Shown piece after piece: positions 46,644-56,130 of a stretch of DNA of 64,000 nucleotides. A program made the position numbers and the translations under genes. Origin of the DNA: Sclerotiophoma versabilis (taxonomy: Eukaryota > Ascomycota > Dothideomycetes > Pleosporales > Didymellaceae); NCBI GenBank assembly GCA_012274445.1, contig JAAROD010000090.1, positions 248,001 through 312,000 of the forward strand, read 5' to 3'. A model generated the notes under the pieces. The model was not told where the DNA came from, searched no databases, and saw nothing but the letters and a program-made list of their open reading frames with translations. Each line of letters starts with the position of its first letter. Position 1 is the first letter of the stretch.

Positions 46644-47504
46644 TCATTCACGAGTGGGCGCATCCACCTCTTTCGCGGCTACAAACCACGCATGCTGTCC
46701 ACACCCATGCAGCCTAGCAGTAGCTCGGGGCATCCCGTCTGCGTCAGCATCCCTAACCTCTTCGCTCAATGTTCCCGATAGCGCGCAACTTGCTTTGTTC
46801 TTTAGGCACGCGCCCCACGCCAGACTCGGGCTGGCAAATATCCCCAGGCAATGCGCCGCAGTTGGTCCTTGCCGAATCGCCAAGAAGACAGGATCTTTGG
46901 GCTCGTTCACATTCTTCAGACTGGTCATGCTTTGAGTGCCAGGATATGGCGCGGACGGTGCGGTGGGCTTGCTCGGCGTGTTGGACCGAAAATCAGGATG
47001 TGGGATGTCTGATCTAGTGGGTCCACCCTGCCACGCTGACCTATTCTCCAGGCTGTGAGTACGGACTGACACCACAGCTTTTGTACCGGACTGCTGGACG
47101 AATTGAGACCGGATCTTGATGCGTCCTGTTGCGTTTAGATATTCGCTTCCATCAAGCAAACCCTCTCTCGAGAATGTGTATGCACCATGCCCGATAGCTC
47201 CGGTTGTTACCGAGTCAATTGTTGAGTAGACGCCCAGAAATTTGCTTGGAAGTGTATTGTATGGATACGGTTCATACTCTAGTAGGTAGAGTGTTGTTGT
47301 GGGTGGCATGAAGCCAAGGTGAGCAGGGTATGGCGTGAGCATTGAAGGGTTTGCAAGACTTCGCTTTTGAAGCCGGTTCCGAGGTCGCTCGTGCAAGGTT
47401 TCTACTTTTGGTGGTTTGGACAATTTGGCATTGCCTTGGTGGCCTCCGACAATCGTAGGCTCGCTCGATGACCGCCTCAGCCTTGCCACTGATTGCTTCA
47501 TCAT
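46644..47504 (-). CDS. Conserved-looking fungal protein of unknown function
   Basis: A single uninterrupted frame of 286 codons. The N-terminal 60 residues are basic and low in order (RLRRSSSEPTIVGG, RPRNRLQKRSLANP). The middle reads like a folded domain: TTLYLLEYEPYPYNTLPSKF, then GVYSTIDSVTTGAIGHGAYTFSREGLLDGSEYL and TGRIKIRSQFV; a second block, DPVFLAIRQGPTAAHCLGIF and SLAWGACLKNKASC, follows a Pro/Ser-rich spacer. No signal peptide, membrane segment or known motif. I believe it is a real gene because the domain-like parts have balanced composition, but I cannot assign a role. The last 40 residues after CLKNK may be read-through if an unseen intron exists. Confidence 0.55.
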   Translation of the reverse strand: MMKQSVARLRRSSSEPTIVGGHQGNAKLSKPPKVETLHERPRNRLQKRSLANPSMLTPYPAHLGFMPPTTTLYLLEYEPYPYNTLPSKFLGVYSTIDSVTTGAIGHGAYTFSREGLLDGSEYLNATGRIKIRSQFVQQSGTKAVVSVRTHSLENRSAWQGGPTRSDIPHPDFRSNTPSKPTAPSAPYPGTQSMTSLKNVNEPKDPVFLAIRQGPTAAHCLGIFASPSLAWGACLKNKASCALSGTLSEEVRDADADGMPRATARLHGCGQHAWFVAAKEVDAPTRE

Positions 47505-48749
47505 GTATTGTGTGCAGGCAAAGTTTCCAGAAATCCGAGACCTGGGCTGCTACTTCGGGGCAGTCGTAGGGTGGCGAGAGAGGACGTGGTTCGAAGGTTA
47601 TTCGTTGCTGAGAAAGAGAAGCACGTTCTTCTACATTCCACCCAACGTTCCGCGGTCGTTTGGAAATACTATCAACCCCACATCTGTCAACGTTTCACGT
47701 TACGAATTGTGTCAAGACACGCAAGATCCTTCGTGAGGCTGCAGTCGTCATTGGCAGCCCATGCGTCATCCAATGTTGCTAAGCCACACAACCTAGCCGT
47801 TTGAAGGCCTAACACCAACTCTATGAACGTTAGTGAGTGCAATATCATAGTGACAACATCATGTACTGATATTGTTGGCAAAGCTGTCTTCCAGGAGTGC
47901 GTTGTTGTTTCTCTTATCTTTGCCAGCACTGACCAATGACATACGCGGCACGCAGGCGAAGCTGCAACAAAAATAACGCCACGGCAACCGGCATCCGGGT
48001 ACCTGGGTGGGGTTCGTTTGCTCGAGATGAAACGAGAAAGCGTTCGATGGCTCTTCCGAAGCTGCAGGCCCTGAAGCAAAAAGAAAAAACCCATACAACA
48101 GCGGGTATCTGCTAGTAGGGCTGAGCGAATGGGAGGCCTTGTTCCCTGGCCGCCTACCACAAAGACCCCTAATTTTACTATATGCAGTAGTATTAGCATT
48201 GGAGTCCGACACCGAGATTCCGTAAATGACATTGATTAAATAACACTTGGCATGTCATCTGGTCTTTAACCCCCTTAAACCCCATGTTCTCGCCAATGCT
48301 TTTGCATCTGTGATCCGCTGTCCGTCATGAATCGCTTGATTTCTCTGTGTTGAACGTTCTGGACTTGTCCCAATAAATTACCCACGATAGGCATTTACTA
48401 CCAAAATTAATCCAGGATGTATTTCATCAATGCCGGTTTCCCTGATCGCCTGAGAGCATCTCAAGGCTTACGTAGAGCGACGTAAGGACTTGTGTTTATA
48501 GACAGGAAAGTCAGTTGACAAAAGCTTTTCACCAGAGGCACGAGATATCGGTATTGTAGATCTTCCTGTCTTATTGCTCTATATTGCTAGCAGAGGGCAA
48601 GACTATAGATTACAAGAAAAGACTCCTTCTATCTCATCCTCGCGTCATCTGTTCCGTCCATCGAAAGGCCGTTGTAGAACTCTCGTACTCAATACGAGCT
48701 GGCGTTTTGTCGAAAGTCGCCAGGCTAGTTTCTGATCTGGAGAGGGTAT
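47505..48749. other. 1.2 kb intergenic, left edge of the peptide cluster
   Basis: No convincing gene; the minus-strand frame at 47687-48232 lacks any motif. This is the 3' flank of the repeat-peptide gene. Confidence 0.5.
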
Positions 48750-49791
48750 TTAGTCAACCTTCTCCTTCTGAGGGCTGTCAGTTGCCCTCTTGTCAACCTT
48801 CTCTTTCTGGGGGCTGTCAGCCTCTCGCTTGTCAACCTTCTCCTTCTGAGGGCTGTCAGTTGCCCTCTTGTCAACCTTCTCTTTCTGGGGGCTGTCAGCC
48901 TCTCGCTTGTCAACCTTCTCCTTTTGGGGGCTGTCAGCCTCTCTCTTGTCAACCTTCTCCTTCTGAGGGCTGTCAGTTGCCCTCTTGTCAACCTTCTCCT
49001 TCTGAGGGCTGTCAGTTGCCCTCTTGTCGACCTTCTCCTTCTGGGGGCTGTCAGCCTCTCTCTTGTCAACCTTCTCCTTCTGAGGGCTGTCAGTTGCCCT
49101 CTTGTCAACCTTCTCCTTCTGAGGGCTGTCAGTTGCCCTCTTGTCAACCTTCTCCTTCTGAGGGCTGTCAGTTGCCCTCTTGTCGACCTTCTCCTTCTGG
49201 GGGCTGTCAGCCTCTCGCTTGTCAACCTTCTCCTTCTGAGGGCTGTCAGTTGCCCTCTTGTCAACCTTCTCTTTCTGGGGGCTGTCAGCCTCTCGCTTGT
49301 CAACCTTCTCCTTTTGGGGGCTGTCAGCCTCTCTCTTGTCAACCTTCTCCTTCTGAGGGCTGTCAGTTGCCCTCTTGTCGACCTTCTCCTTCTGGGGGCT
49401 GTCAGCCTCTCGCTTGTCAACCTTCTCCTTCTGAGGGCTGTCAGTTGCCCTCTTGTCAACCTTCTCTTTCTGGGGGCTGTCAGCCTCTCGCTTGTCAACC
49501 TTCTCCTTTTGGGGGCTGTCAGCCTCTCTCTTGTCAACCTTCTCCTTCTGAGGGCTGTCAGTTGCCCTCTTGTCGACCTTCTCCTTCTGGGGTCCCTCTG
49601 TGTTGCGAGTAGTCATAAGGCTTGCAATACCGTTATACGGAGCGAGAGCGCCTCCGGCTATTTCTTGTGTTAGAACGGAATGAGTGTTCCCATGAGAGCG
49701 GTAGACGGAGCCTTCACTTACCAGGGGTAAGAGGCAAGGAGGCAGCCGAAGAGGCCAGGAGGGCCACGGTCATGACGTCGGAGAACTTCAT
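48750..49791 (-). CDS. Secreted Kex2-processed repeat peptide precursor (RiPP-type)
   Basis: Two exons: 49791-49722 encodes a signal peptide (MKFSDVMTVALLASSAASLP), then a 58-nt intron with ideal signals (GTAAGT donor, CTAAC branch, ACAAG acceptor; 49664-49721), then 49663-48750. The sum is exactly 328 codons, 327 residues. After a short leader (EIAGGALAPYNGIASLMTT) come one degenerate and 21 full 13-residue units, KREADSPQKEKVD (10 copies) or KRATDSPQKEKVD (11 copies). Kex2 cleavage after each KR and carboxypeptidase trimming would release about 21 copies of EADSPQKEKVD and ATDSPQKEKVD; the X-Ala start of the first could be trimmed by a Ste13-type dipeptidase. The layout matches ustiloxin/phomopsin-type precursors and fungal Kex2-processed repeat proteins, but the core has no Tyr, Phe or Trp. 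The gene is head-to-head with the transporter. An unmodified secreted peptide or disordered wall protein is the alternative. Confidence 0.82.
48753..49571 (-). repeat. 39-bp tandem repeat array, 21 units
   Basis: Exactly 21 in-frame 39-bp units encode the peptide repeats. Calling the two types A (ATD) and E (EAD), reading 5' to 3' in the gene: A E E A E, A E E A E, A A A E A, A E E A E, A. A five-unit 195-bp block (AEEAE) therefore occurs three times, so the array grew by duplication of larger blocks. Unit sequences are almost identical at DNA level, with a few synonymous or E/A-type changes. Confidence 0.95.
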
Positions 49792-50350
49792 TGTTGTGGT
49801 CGTGGGTGCTTGAAGCGGAAGGCGATTGAGGTTACTTGATGTGAGGCTGGGTTTGCTGATGATGGTGCTGATGCTGGTACTGAGTCTAAGTCGAGCGTGG
49901 AGATGGTGTTATATACCTTCCTGACAGCCAGGTTCTTCAATGCATCTGTAGTGTAGCAGCTTCATCAGGAATGTGTTCGGCGGAGGATTGCACTGGGTAG
50001 CGTGGAGTGTTCTCGGAGGAGGACACGGACAGTATGCGGAGATATCAGTAGGGGTCACAATGCGGAGAGGTCAGTAGGGGTCACAATACGGAGAGGTTCA
50101 GATGGCACAGAATTCGGAGAGGTTAGTGCGGGATGCCGAAAGTTGGAGATTCGGCGCCGAAATCAGCAGCGATGATCGTGTCTCGCCGACGACCATTTTC
50201 GGCCTCTCCTGGCCCACAAGCTCGACTTGGACCGGGCGACTATGATGCAGGCAGATAAAAGCCAGGCAGGTCACAGTTCGACCATGGGCATCAGAAACTC
50301 GTCTCCCACATACTTGTACAAAAATGCAGGGGAGCTTTCCACGACCATCA
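49792..50350. promoter_or_regulatory. Divergent promoter of precursor and transporter
   Basis: 559 bp between two start codons facing away from each other. A TATATA-containing segment near 49910 (GTTATATACC) lies about 120 bp upstream of the precursor start and may be its TATA region. The right half has a tandem array of CGG-containing units (50035-50138). Confidence 0.6.
50035..50138 (+). promoter_or_regulatory. Four 26-bp tandem units with CGGAGA, candidate Zn2Cys6 operator
   Basis: CGGAGA starts at 50037, 50063, 50089 and 50115, exactly 26 bp apart. Units 1 and 2 are nearly identical (CGGAGA, TCAGTAGGGGTCACAA); units 3 and 4 diverge but keep CGGAGAGGTT. Another CGGAGG lies at 50014. Zn2Cys6 proteins bind CGG triplets and the cluster encodes one at 53964-55342, so these are likely its sites. 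Isolated CGGAG words recur upstream of the other cluster genes (53364, 53475; 56278; and as CTCCG at 56372, 56395, 56415). Confidence 0.55.
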
Positions 50351-52058
50351 ATGGGCCAGGATATGGCAGAGCTGGAACTAGAAGGAGACAGTACAAGCAG
50401 CAGCAGCTCAGACGTCGAGCTCGAGGGGGATGAGGACCACAGGCCTTCCATCAGCAGATGGCGCCTGCTGGCGCTGACGCTGCCGAACTTGGGGTGAGCA
50501 AGACGGCCATGGCCGCAGGACTTGCACGCAACAGCGCCCGCTGACGTTCACCCCCAGCATGCAAGTGCTCTGGCTCATCATGATGGCCTACGGCACGCCC
50601 TACATGACCGGGCTCGGCATGCCCACCTCGCTCACCACGCTCGTCTGGCTCTCCGGGCCCCTCAGCGGCGCGGTGATCCAACCCGTCTTTGCGTCTCTCT
50701 CCGACCACACGCGGCACCCGTGGGGCAAGCGCAAGCCCTACATCGCCGGCGGTGCCAGCCTCGTCTCGCTCTCCCTGCTCGGCCTGGCGTGCGCCGAAGA
50801 CATGTCCAAGTGGCTGTCGGGCGCGTCACCGTCGCACGCCCACGTGCATGCGTCGGGCCTGCCCAAGGCCAGCACCCTGACCACGCTGCTGGTCGCCTTC
50901 TGGGTGTGCGCGCTCAATGCGGCCATGCAACCGCTGCAGGTCGGCGTGCGCGCGCTTGTCGTCGACAGCTGCCCGGCGCGACAGCAGAGCTCGGCGGCAG
51001 CGTGGAGTGCGCGCTTCAACGGGCTGGGCGCCGTCGCCATCTCCGCATCTGCCTTCGCCGACATCGAGGCCTGGGCGCCGGCACTGGGCGAGACCAAGTT
51101 CAAGGCGCTGTGCGTGCTGGCCGTGCTGGCCCTGGGCCTCGCTGTCGCACCCGCATGCGCCTTCGTGCCTGACATGCCCAGCAGCGAGGCCGTCGTGCAG
51201 CGCGGGGCAGCGAGCCGGCTGGCAGCTGTGTGGCGCATGCCTCGAGCGCTGCCGCCCGTCACGAGGCAGGTGTGCAAGGTGCAGTTCTGCGCGTGGATGG
51301 GCTGGTTCACGGTGCTGTACTACTCCTCCACCTACGTCTACCAAATCTGTAAGTCCCCCACCCTGTTCCCCCCTTGCCCACCACACTCCACCCACCAACA
51401 CCCAACAGTCGCCGTCGACCAGCACCTTCACCTCAGCCACGGTGCTTTCAGCAGTGTCGACCGTCGCCTCATCGAAACGGGCAAGCACGCTGGAACGCGC
51501 GCCTCGCTGGTCTTTGCTTGTGTTACCTTCGCCTCCTCCCTACTTCTGCCCTTCGTCGCTCGGCTCTCCATGCTACACCACATTCCCGGTGGCTATGTGC
51601 CGTCTGTGACACTGTGCACGCTATCGCTTGGCCGCATCTGGAATCTCGCCCATTGCCTGTTCGCCGCGCTGATGCTGCTGACTTGGTTCGTGTACACCGT
51701 GCCGGCCGCCATTTTCATTGTTGGCGCACTTGGCGTTGCCTGGTCTGTCGCCTCATGGGCTCCATACGCGCTGATAAGTACCGAGATTGCCAGTCTGAAA
51801 GCCAGGAGGGAAGAGTGTGACGGCGTGGCCGAGAAGGAGGTAGGAGGCGCGGTGGATTGGGTAGATGAGAGCACGGCGACCATCATGGGAGTTCATAACA
51901 TGGCCATTTCCTTGCCCCAGATTTGCGCTGCGTTGGGGTGCAGCTTCCTATTTAAGCTTGTTGAAATCTCAGGGAGAGATGATCCCGCTGCTTTTGCTTT
52001 CAAGTTTGCTGGTATCATGGCAGCAGTAGCGGCGTGGATGGGGCGGGATTTGAGATGA
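50351..52058 (+). CDS. MFS transporter, GPH/sucrose-transporter-like
   Basis: Probable plasma- or vacuole-membrane proton-coupled transporter. Exons 50351-50493, 50558-51348 and 51409-52058 (introns 64 and 60 nt) total 527 residues in frame. An acidic N-terminal tail (SSSSSDVELEGDEDHRPSISR) precedes TM1 (LLALTLPNLGMQVLWLIMMAYGTPYM). Diagnostic motif: FASLSDHTRHPWGKRKPYIAGG, the loop 2-3 signature of the SUT/GPH branch (SDxxRxRxGRRRPxI), rather than the drug-efflux DHA1/DHA2 type. About 12 hydrophobic segments follow, including LTLVW, IAGGASLVSLSLLGLAC, FTVLYYSSTYVYQI and AIFIVGALGVAWSVASWAPYALISTEI. The 60-nt second intron is in frame without a stop, so a retained form is possible. Shares a divergent promoter with the peptide precursor, suggesting export or uptake of the product. 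Confidence 0.87.
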
Positions 52059-52501
52059 CTTTAAGCAAAGAGATTAGACTGTGCTCAAGTCAAGCATGCA
52101 TTTGAGCACTATCCTAATGAAACTGTGACCTGAGCGTGAACGTGAACATGAACGTGTGCAAGGGAACACGATAGTATATGAGTCACGGCATATTTTCTTT
52201 AGGTAAGGCTCCGTGTTAAAGGACAGGGGCGACGAGACAAAATTTAAAGACGGCCATGAAAACCAAACTCAATCCCTTCACAAGTTGAGCTGAGGAGACC
52301 CATCTTCATACGTACAGAAACTCTGCATTTCCCTTCATCTACATTAGCTGTAACTTCCTGCAACCGAAAGAATTGTAACATAGCCAATAGTCCCTTGAAT
52401 AGCTATCATGCTCCAGCGTTCTGGTTCGTTGCACTATCCACATAATTTTGTGTCACATAGTACATAAAACGATGGATTGCAGAGCCTCGATAGATGTTCA
52501 T
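52059..52501. other. Convergent 3' region
   Basis: 443 bp between the tail-to-tail transporter and membrane-oxidase genes; AT-rich with GAACGTGAACATGAACGTG repeats near 52135. No gene. Confidence 0.6.
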
Positions 52502-53242
52502 TTAACATGCAGGATAGTCAAGCTCAACTCTCGTAATCACCGCATCCATGGGTACCGTCGTGTTCGCCAAAGTATCCGTGCAATGCTCCGTATGGTGATA
52601 CGTTGCCAACGAACTCTCCATCTTCCACCCCCTTTCAATAGCGCGATGCATCATCTTCCAACCGTAGATACAGTGGTAGATGTGGAAGCGGCGGTCTGTC
52701 CACATCTTCTCCGTCGTCATGCTGATTGCCTCCAGCGACGGTATCTGCTCGCGCTCTTCTGGCAGTGCCTCTGGGCGTGTCGAGTTGCTCAGGTAGAATC
52801 TCCACGGCCCTTCCTCCATGAATTGCGCGGTCAGCTCGCTGTCGTAGCACTCCAGCGGCAGCCAGGACACTGTCATTAGGTCGAACACGCAGCCAGCTGC
52901 CTTAGCCTCGGACGGCGAGTGGCCGCAGAGATGCGCAGTGCCGGCTTTATAGCTGGTGGGTGCTTGCAGGGCTTGTGTGTGTCCCTGGGATGGTATGTCG
53001 CAGGAGGGGCTCAGTTTAGGAAGGAACCAGGATAGTATAACAATCGTAAGGATGCAGAGAGAAAGTAGCAGAAGAAGAATAGCGGCAAACGCAATAAGAC
53101 CGAGCACTGTGACCACCAAGGCGTGCCTATATTTGATCATCTTACCCGTCCCACCGAGTCTTGATTGCTCAAGCTCGCCTTCGCTTTCGCCTTCATCGAG
53201 ATTGAGTTGGGAGTATTTCAGTAAAGATGATAAACTTGGCAT
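52502..53242 (-). CDS. UstYa/DUF3328-like membrane protein 1 (paired HxxHC)
   Basis: 246 residues, single exon. A cytosolic acidic tail is followed by one membrane segment (about residues 40-72, LVVTVLGLIAFAAILLLLL...), then a luminal domain with GCVFDLMTVSWLPLECYD, EGPWRFYL, and two copper-type motifs: HIYHC (about 187-191) and HTEHC (about 217-221). UstYa-family proteins in ustiloxin, phomopsin, asperipin and cyclochlorotine pathways have the same plan, an N-terminal anchor and two HxxHC motifs, and oxidise or crosslink the peptide in the secretory route. The GC[VI][FW]DLM motif and Cys-rich spacing are not typical of the classic DUF3328 core, so this may be a sister family. Its paralogue lies at 56724-57422. 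A 13-G run sits just before the start codon in the leader. Confidence 0.65.
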   Translation of the reverse strand: MPSLSSLLKYSQLNLDEGESEGELEQSRLGGTGKMIKYRHALVVTVLGLIAFAAILLLLLSLCILTIVILSWFLPKLSPSCDIPSQGHTQALQAPTSYKAGTAHLCGHSPSEAKAAGCVFDLMTVSWLPLECYDSELTAQFMEEGPWRFYLSNSTRPEALPEEREQIPSLEAISMTTEKMWTDRRFHIYHCIYGWKMMHRAIERGWKMESSLATYHHTEHCTDTLANTTVPMDAVITRVELDYPAC

Positions 53243-53963
53243 TGCGTGAAACTTGGGGAAGGGGGGGGGGGGGCAACAATATCACTGCTTGAGGCGAGAA
53301 CACACATTCTTTATAAAAGATGATCACATGAAGTTGATAATTCCGAAATCTGGCGGTGATGGCCGGAGTTTCCAATTCTCGGATGGAATTTTGGACGCTG
53401 AGAAGCAAGATCAAATACCCACCTAGGTCGATTCATAAATTGCGGAACAGTAGTCGATACACTTTCCGGTGATTCGGAGGACCAGCTACGTTGGGCCGAA
53501 AAGTACTAAAGGCTTAAAGGTACCAGCTGACTAACTGTACTACGATAACAAGCTTAAGTCTTGTAGCCGGCGATAAGCTTGATTGTCTGTAGGTAGACCG
53601 AAGATAAGGGCCTTCTTCCTTGACAAGACCCATGTAGAACCGAAGGAACGGGCCGTCTTCCCTACCGAGCCCTCGTGACCGCGAAGATCATTCCGGTCCT
53701 TGCTACTTTGCCCGAGGCATATCGTATAGAAGTGGCGCTTACGTCGTCATCTAGCAGCAGTGTTTAAACACTCGTAAGTGAAAGATGTACAGCGCTGATT
53801 ACACCAGATTCTAGCGTCAACCACACCATCCAAGGTGTCATCTACACCAGTCATACTCCATAAGGATAGCGTACTTGATTCAAAGTATAAAGGCTTTAGG
53901 GAGCTGCACCTTGCCTAGACGAATAATATAACGCTTGCTAGCTATCTTGTTTCTGTCAGCGCA
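53243..53963. promoter_or_regulatory. Divergent promoter of membrane protein 1 and the AflR-like regulator
   Basis: 721 bp. Holds a 13-base G run (53261-53273), CGGAG words at 53364 and 53475 (the latter in GATTCGGAGG, similar to AATTCGGAGA at 50111), and no open reading frame of note. Confidence 0.5.
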
Positions 53964-55342
53964 ATGCAATCTTACCAGCTCGCCCCAAGTAAAGTTAATT
54001 CGAAAGCATGCGACCAGTGCTACAGGTGCAAAGTGAAATGCACAATGGAGCAAAATGGCTGCGCACGTTGCCGAATGACTAGTAGTGTGTGCACATACAG
54101 CCTAGGCAAATGGATGGGTCGACCAAAGAAGTTTAGCAAGGCAGGAGCACCGTCAAAAAATAGCAGAGCGATGAAGAGCGCGGTTAGTGTCTCTCTTGAG
54201 GGCAGCGGACATCATCCAAGTAAGCACCTTACTCTGATGCCTCTAAATTCGTCGGACTTATTCAATCAGAACATATCGTAGATCTGCCAGAAGAAAACAA
54301 ACACTGGGAGCTACTTCTGTCCGGAATGGAGAGTTTCTCGCCATCTACTTCAGACCCTACGACCCTCTCTCCATTCGCAATGGATGTTCTCAGCCACTAT
54401 AAGACTGACGGCTACTCTATATCAGTCGACAATGACCCAGCCAGTACATCTTTGACTTCTCCGATTAGAATTCCAAACAGAGACACGCTACGGAGAGGCG
54501 TAGAAATACTTAATTCTGCACCAGTATGTCTCTGTTCCTATCTTGGATGAAGTCTGGACCTAAGCGCCTGTATGCAGTCACTGGATTTTGAGCAGGTCAA
54601 CAATCATGGACATCAAGACGGCTCACACTCGCAGCCCCCACATACCCCAAACAGGCAACAAGACTTCAGTTTCGGGAGTATTGGTAAATATACGACAGCT
54701 TCACCACTAGCCTCTCCAGTAGACGTCTTCGACATGTAAGCCGCTTCAACAAACTTGTTGTGCTAACATCAGATCTCTCACTCTAACAAAACTCACAGAT
54801 GCCCTATGGACTATGCCAAGAGATCGGATAAAGGGCAGACATCACCCATACCGCAAAAAACACCTTCATCCCGAGAGGGAGAACCCTGCCACTGTTACTG
54901 CTCTCAAGCTGCGCTGGCTTGCCTGGACAAAATATCGACAGTGCCATCTGAAGCCCGATATGTACAGTATGTCGAAGCCATCCAGTTCGCTTTCTTGACG
55001 GCGGAGAAGCTGGTTCTCTGCACTAACTGCACCCCAAATATGATCATCGCAAAGTGCTACTTTGTTCTGGAGGATGCCCATAAACTGACTGTTGACATGA
55101 GCTCGCAGCTTGAAGAGGCAACGAATGATATGGGGACCATGCGTCAAGTAAAGGAAGATATCAGGCGGGTCAAACGTCGCGCTACCATGCTATTTGCCGG
55201 TCTGGGAATGCTGCAAGATCTGGAATCTAGGGATCAGCAAGGTCTGTCGAATATGCAATCCGAGTTCCTGTTGAGGCTTGCAAAATCCTGGAGCTCACTA
55301 TCAGAACCTGGAGATAGTGAACAAAAAAATGAAAACTTGTGA
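53964..55342 (+). CDS. AflR-like Zn2Cys6 transcription factor
   Basis: Likely pathway-specific activator of the cluster. Four exons (53964-54219, 54282-54523, 54578-54735, 54799-55342) with introns of 62, 54 and 63 nt total exactly 399 residues. The N-terminal cluster is perfect: C-x2-C-x6-C-x6-C-x2-C-x6-C in KACDQCYRCKVKC...CARC...CTYS, followed by GRPKKFSK, the linker found in AflR-type proteins. A Ser/Thr/Pro-rich middle leads to the C-terminal AflR domain with its Cys pair-rich opening (GEPCHCYCSQAALACLDKIS) and helical stretches (YVEAIQFAFLTAEKLVLC, IRRVKRRATMLFAGLGML). AflR-type regulators usually sit inside the cluster they control and are present here in the same way. Its stop codon lies 13 bp from that of the convergent acetyltransferase gene. 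Confidence 0.87.
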
Positions 55343-55355
55343 TCGAAAACAAAAT

Positions 55356-56130
55356 CTAGTTATTTGCCGCTCCCATATCGTTTGTGGGTTTAGGCTGCCG
55401 GATGAGAATCGCAGTCGTGCGCTGCTCAGACCATCCATACTCTGGGCGCTCTTGTTGAATCTGTTCAACAATATGAAACCCATGCCGCTGGTACAGGTTG
55501 ACACCCGATTGTGTAGCAACCACAATCGTCTTGAGATTATTTCTGTCTGCGTACGCTAAACCGTTTGAGAGAAGCATGGAGCCAATACCACGTTTCTGAT
55601 GTTCTGGATGCGTGGCTAGGTAGTCCAAAGCTGCGAGGCAATTAGTCTAAGTAGATGCATACCGAGAGGTCAGACTGCTGACCGAGAAATCTTTCACCAG
55701 TATTTCGCACTTGAGTTTCTGCGTTTTCAATTGCTTCGCTAAGGTCCACCACCATTTCATAGTTAAGGCCACGAATTTTACTTCCTTCAGTCACACTCTG
55801 GAACTGCTGCTCATATGCCCAGCGTCTCTCGGAGTCTGTTTCGATCACCAAAGCGTCAGTCCATTCTTCGCTGTTTTCTTCCGGGAGTATCCATCTTGCG
55901 TAGCCCACAATATCTCCAGTAGTGCCTTCGGTAACTTTTTGGTGCCGCTTAGCGCCAGTGTCTTTCACAAGGTTCCATGGCAAACGCTTTGCACAGTCTC
56001 GAATGATGTCATCCAAAGACAAGTTCCCCCCCCATAAGGATGCCCAATATCGATTTTGGTAAAAAGCGCGCATCATAGTTTCGGCGAGGCCCTCAGCATC
56101 TGTGGGTTTGACGGGGTGAATCGTGTAGGT
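55356..56130 (-). CDS. GNAT-family N-acetyltransferase
   Basis: Transfers an acyl group from acyl-CoA to an amine; the substrate is unknown. Exon A (56130-55683) opens YTIHPVKPTDAEGLAETMMRAFYQNRYW, the usual GNAT N-terminal strand and helix. A 52-nt intron (55631-55682, GTCAGC donor, GACTAAT branch) joins ERFL to ALDYLATHPEHQKRGIGSMLLSNGLAYA, where QKRGIG is the acetyl-CoA pyrophosphate loop (Q/RxxGxG). LKTIVVATQSGVNLYQRHGFHIVEQ completes motif B. A stop codon precedes 56130, so a short first exon must lie upstream; I could not place it, and an internal start at 56076 is possible. In the cluster it could acetylate lysines or N-termini of the peptide, give self-protection, or be a bystander. 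Confidence 0.78.

Noticed and set aside
47687..48232. 181-codon minus-strand frame near the cluster
   Set aside because: No motif, overlapped by another equally open frame, and composition is not gene-like.
48584..49673. Long open frames on the plus strand over the repeat array (342 and 249 codons; products with CQPSPSEG or LLLRAVSCPLVN repeats) and a second minus frame (48725-49537)
   Set aside because: A 39-bp period without stops opens all frames. Only the minus frame at 48750-49791 gains a signal peptide, an ideal intron, frame closure and regularly placed Lys-Arg sites.
48750..49791. Alpha-factor-like mating pheromone precursor
   Set aside because: Layout is similar, but ascomycete alpha-type pheromones have Trp/Cys/Gly/Pro-rich cores; this core has none of Trp or Cys.
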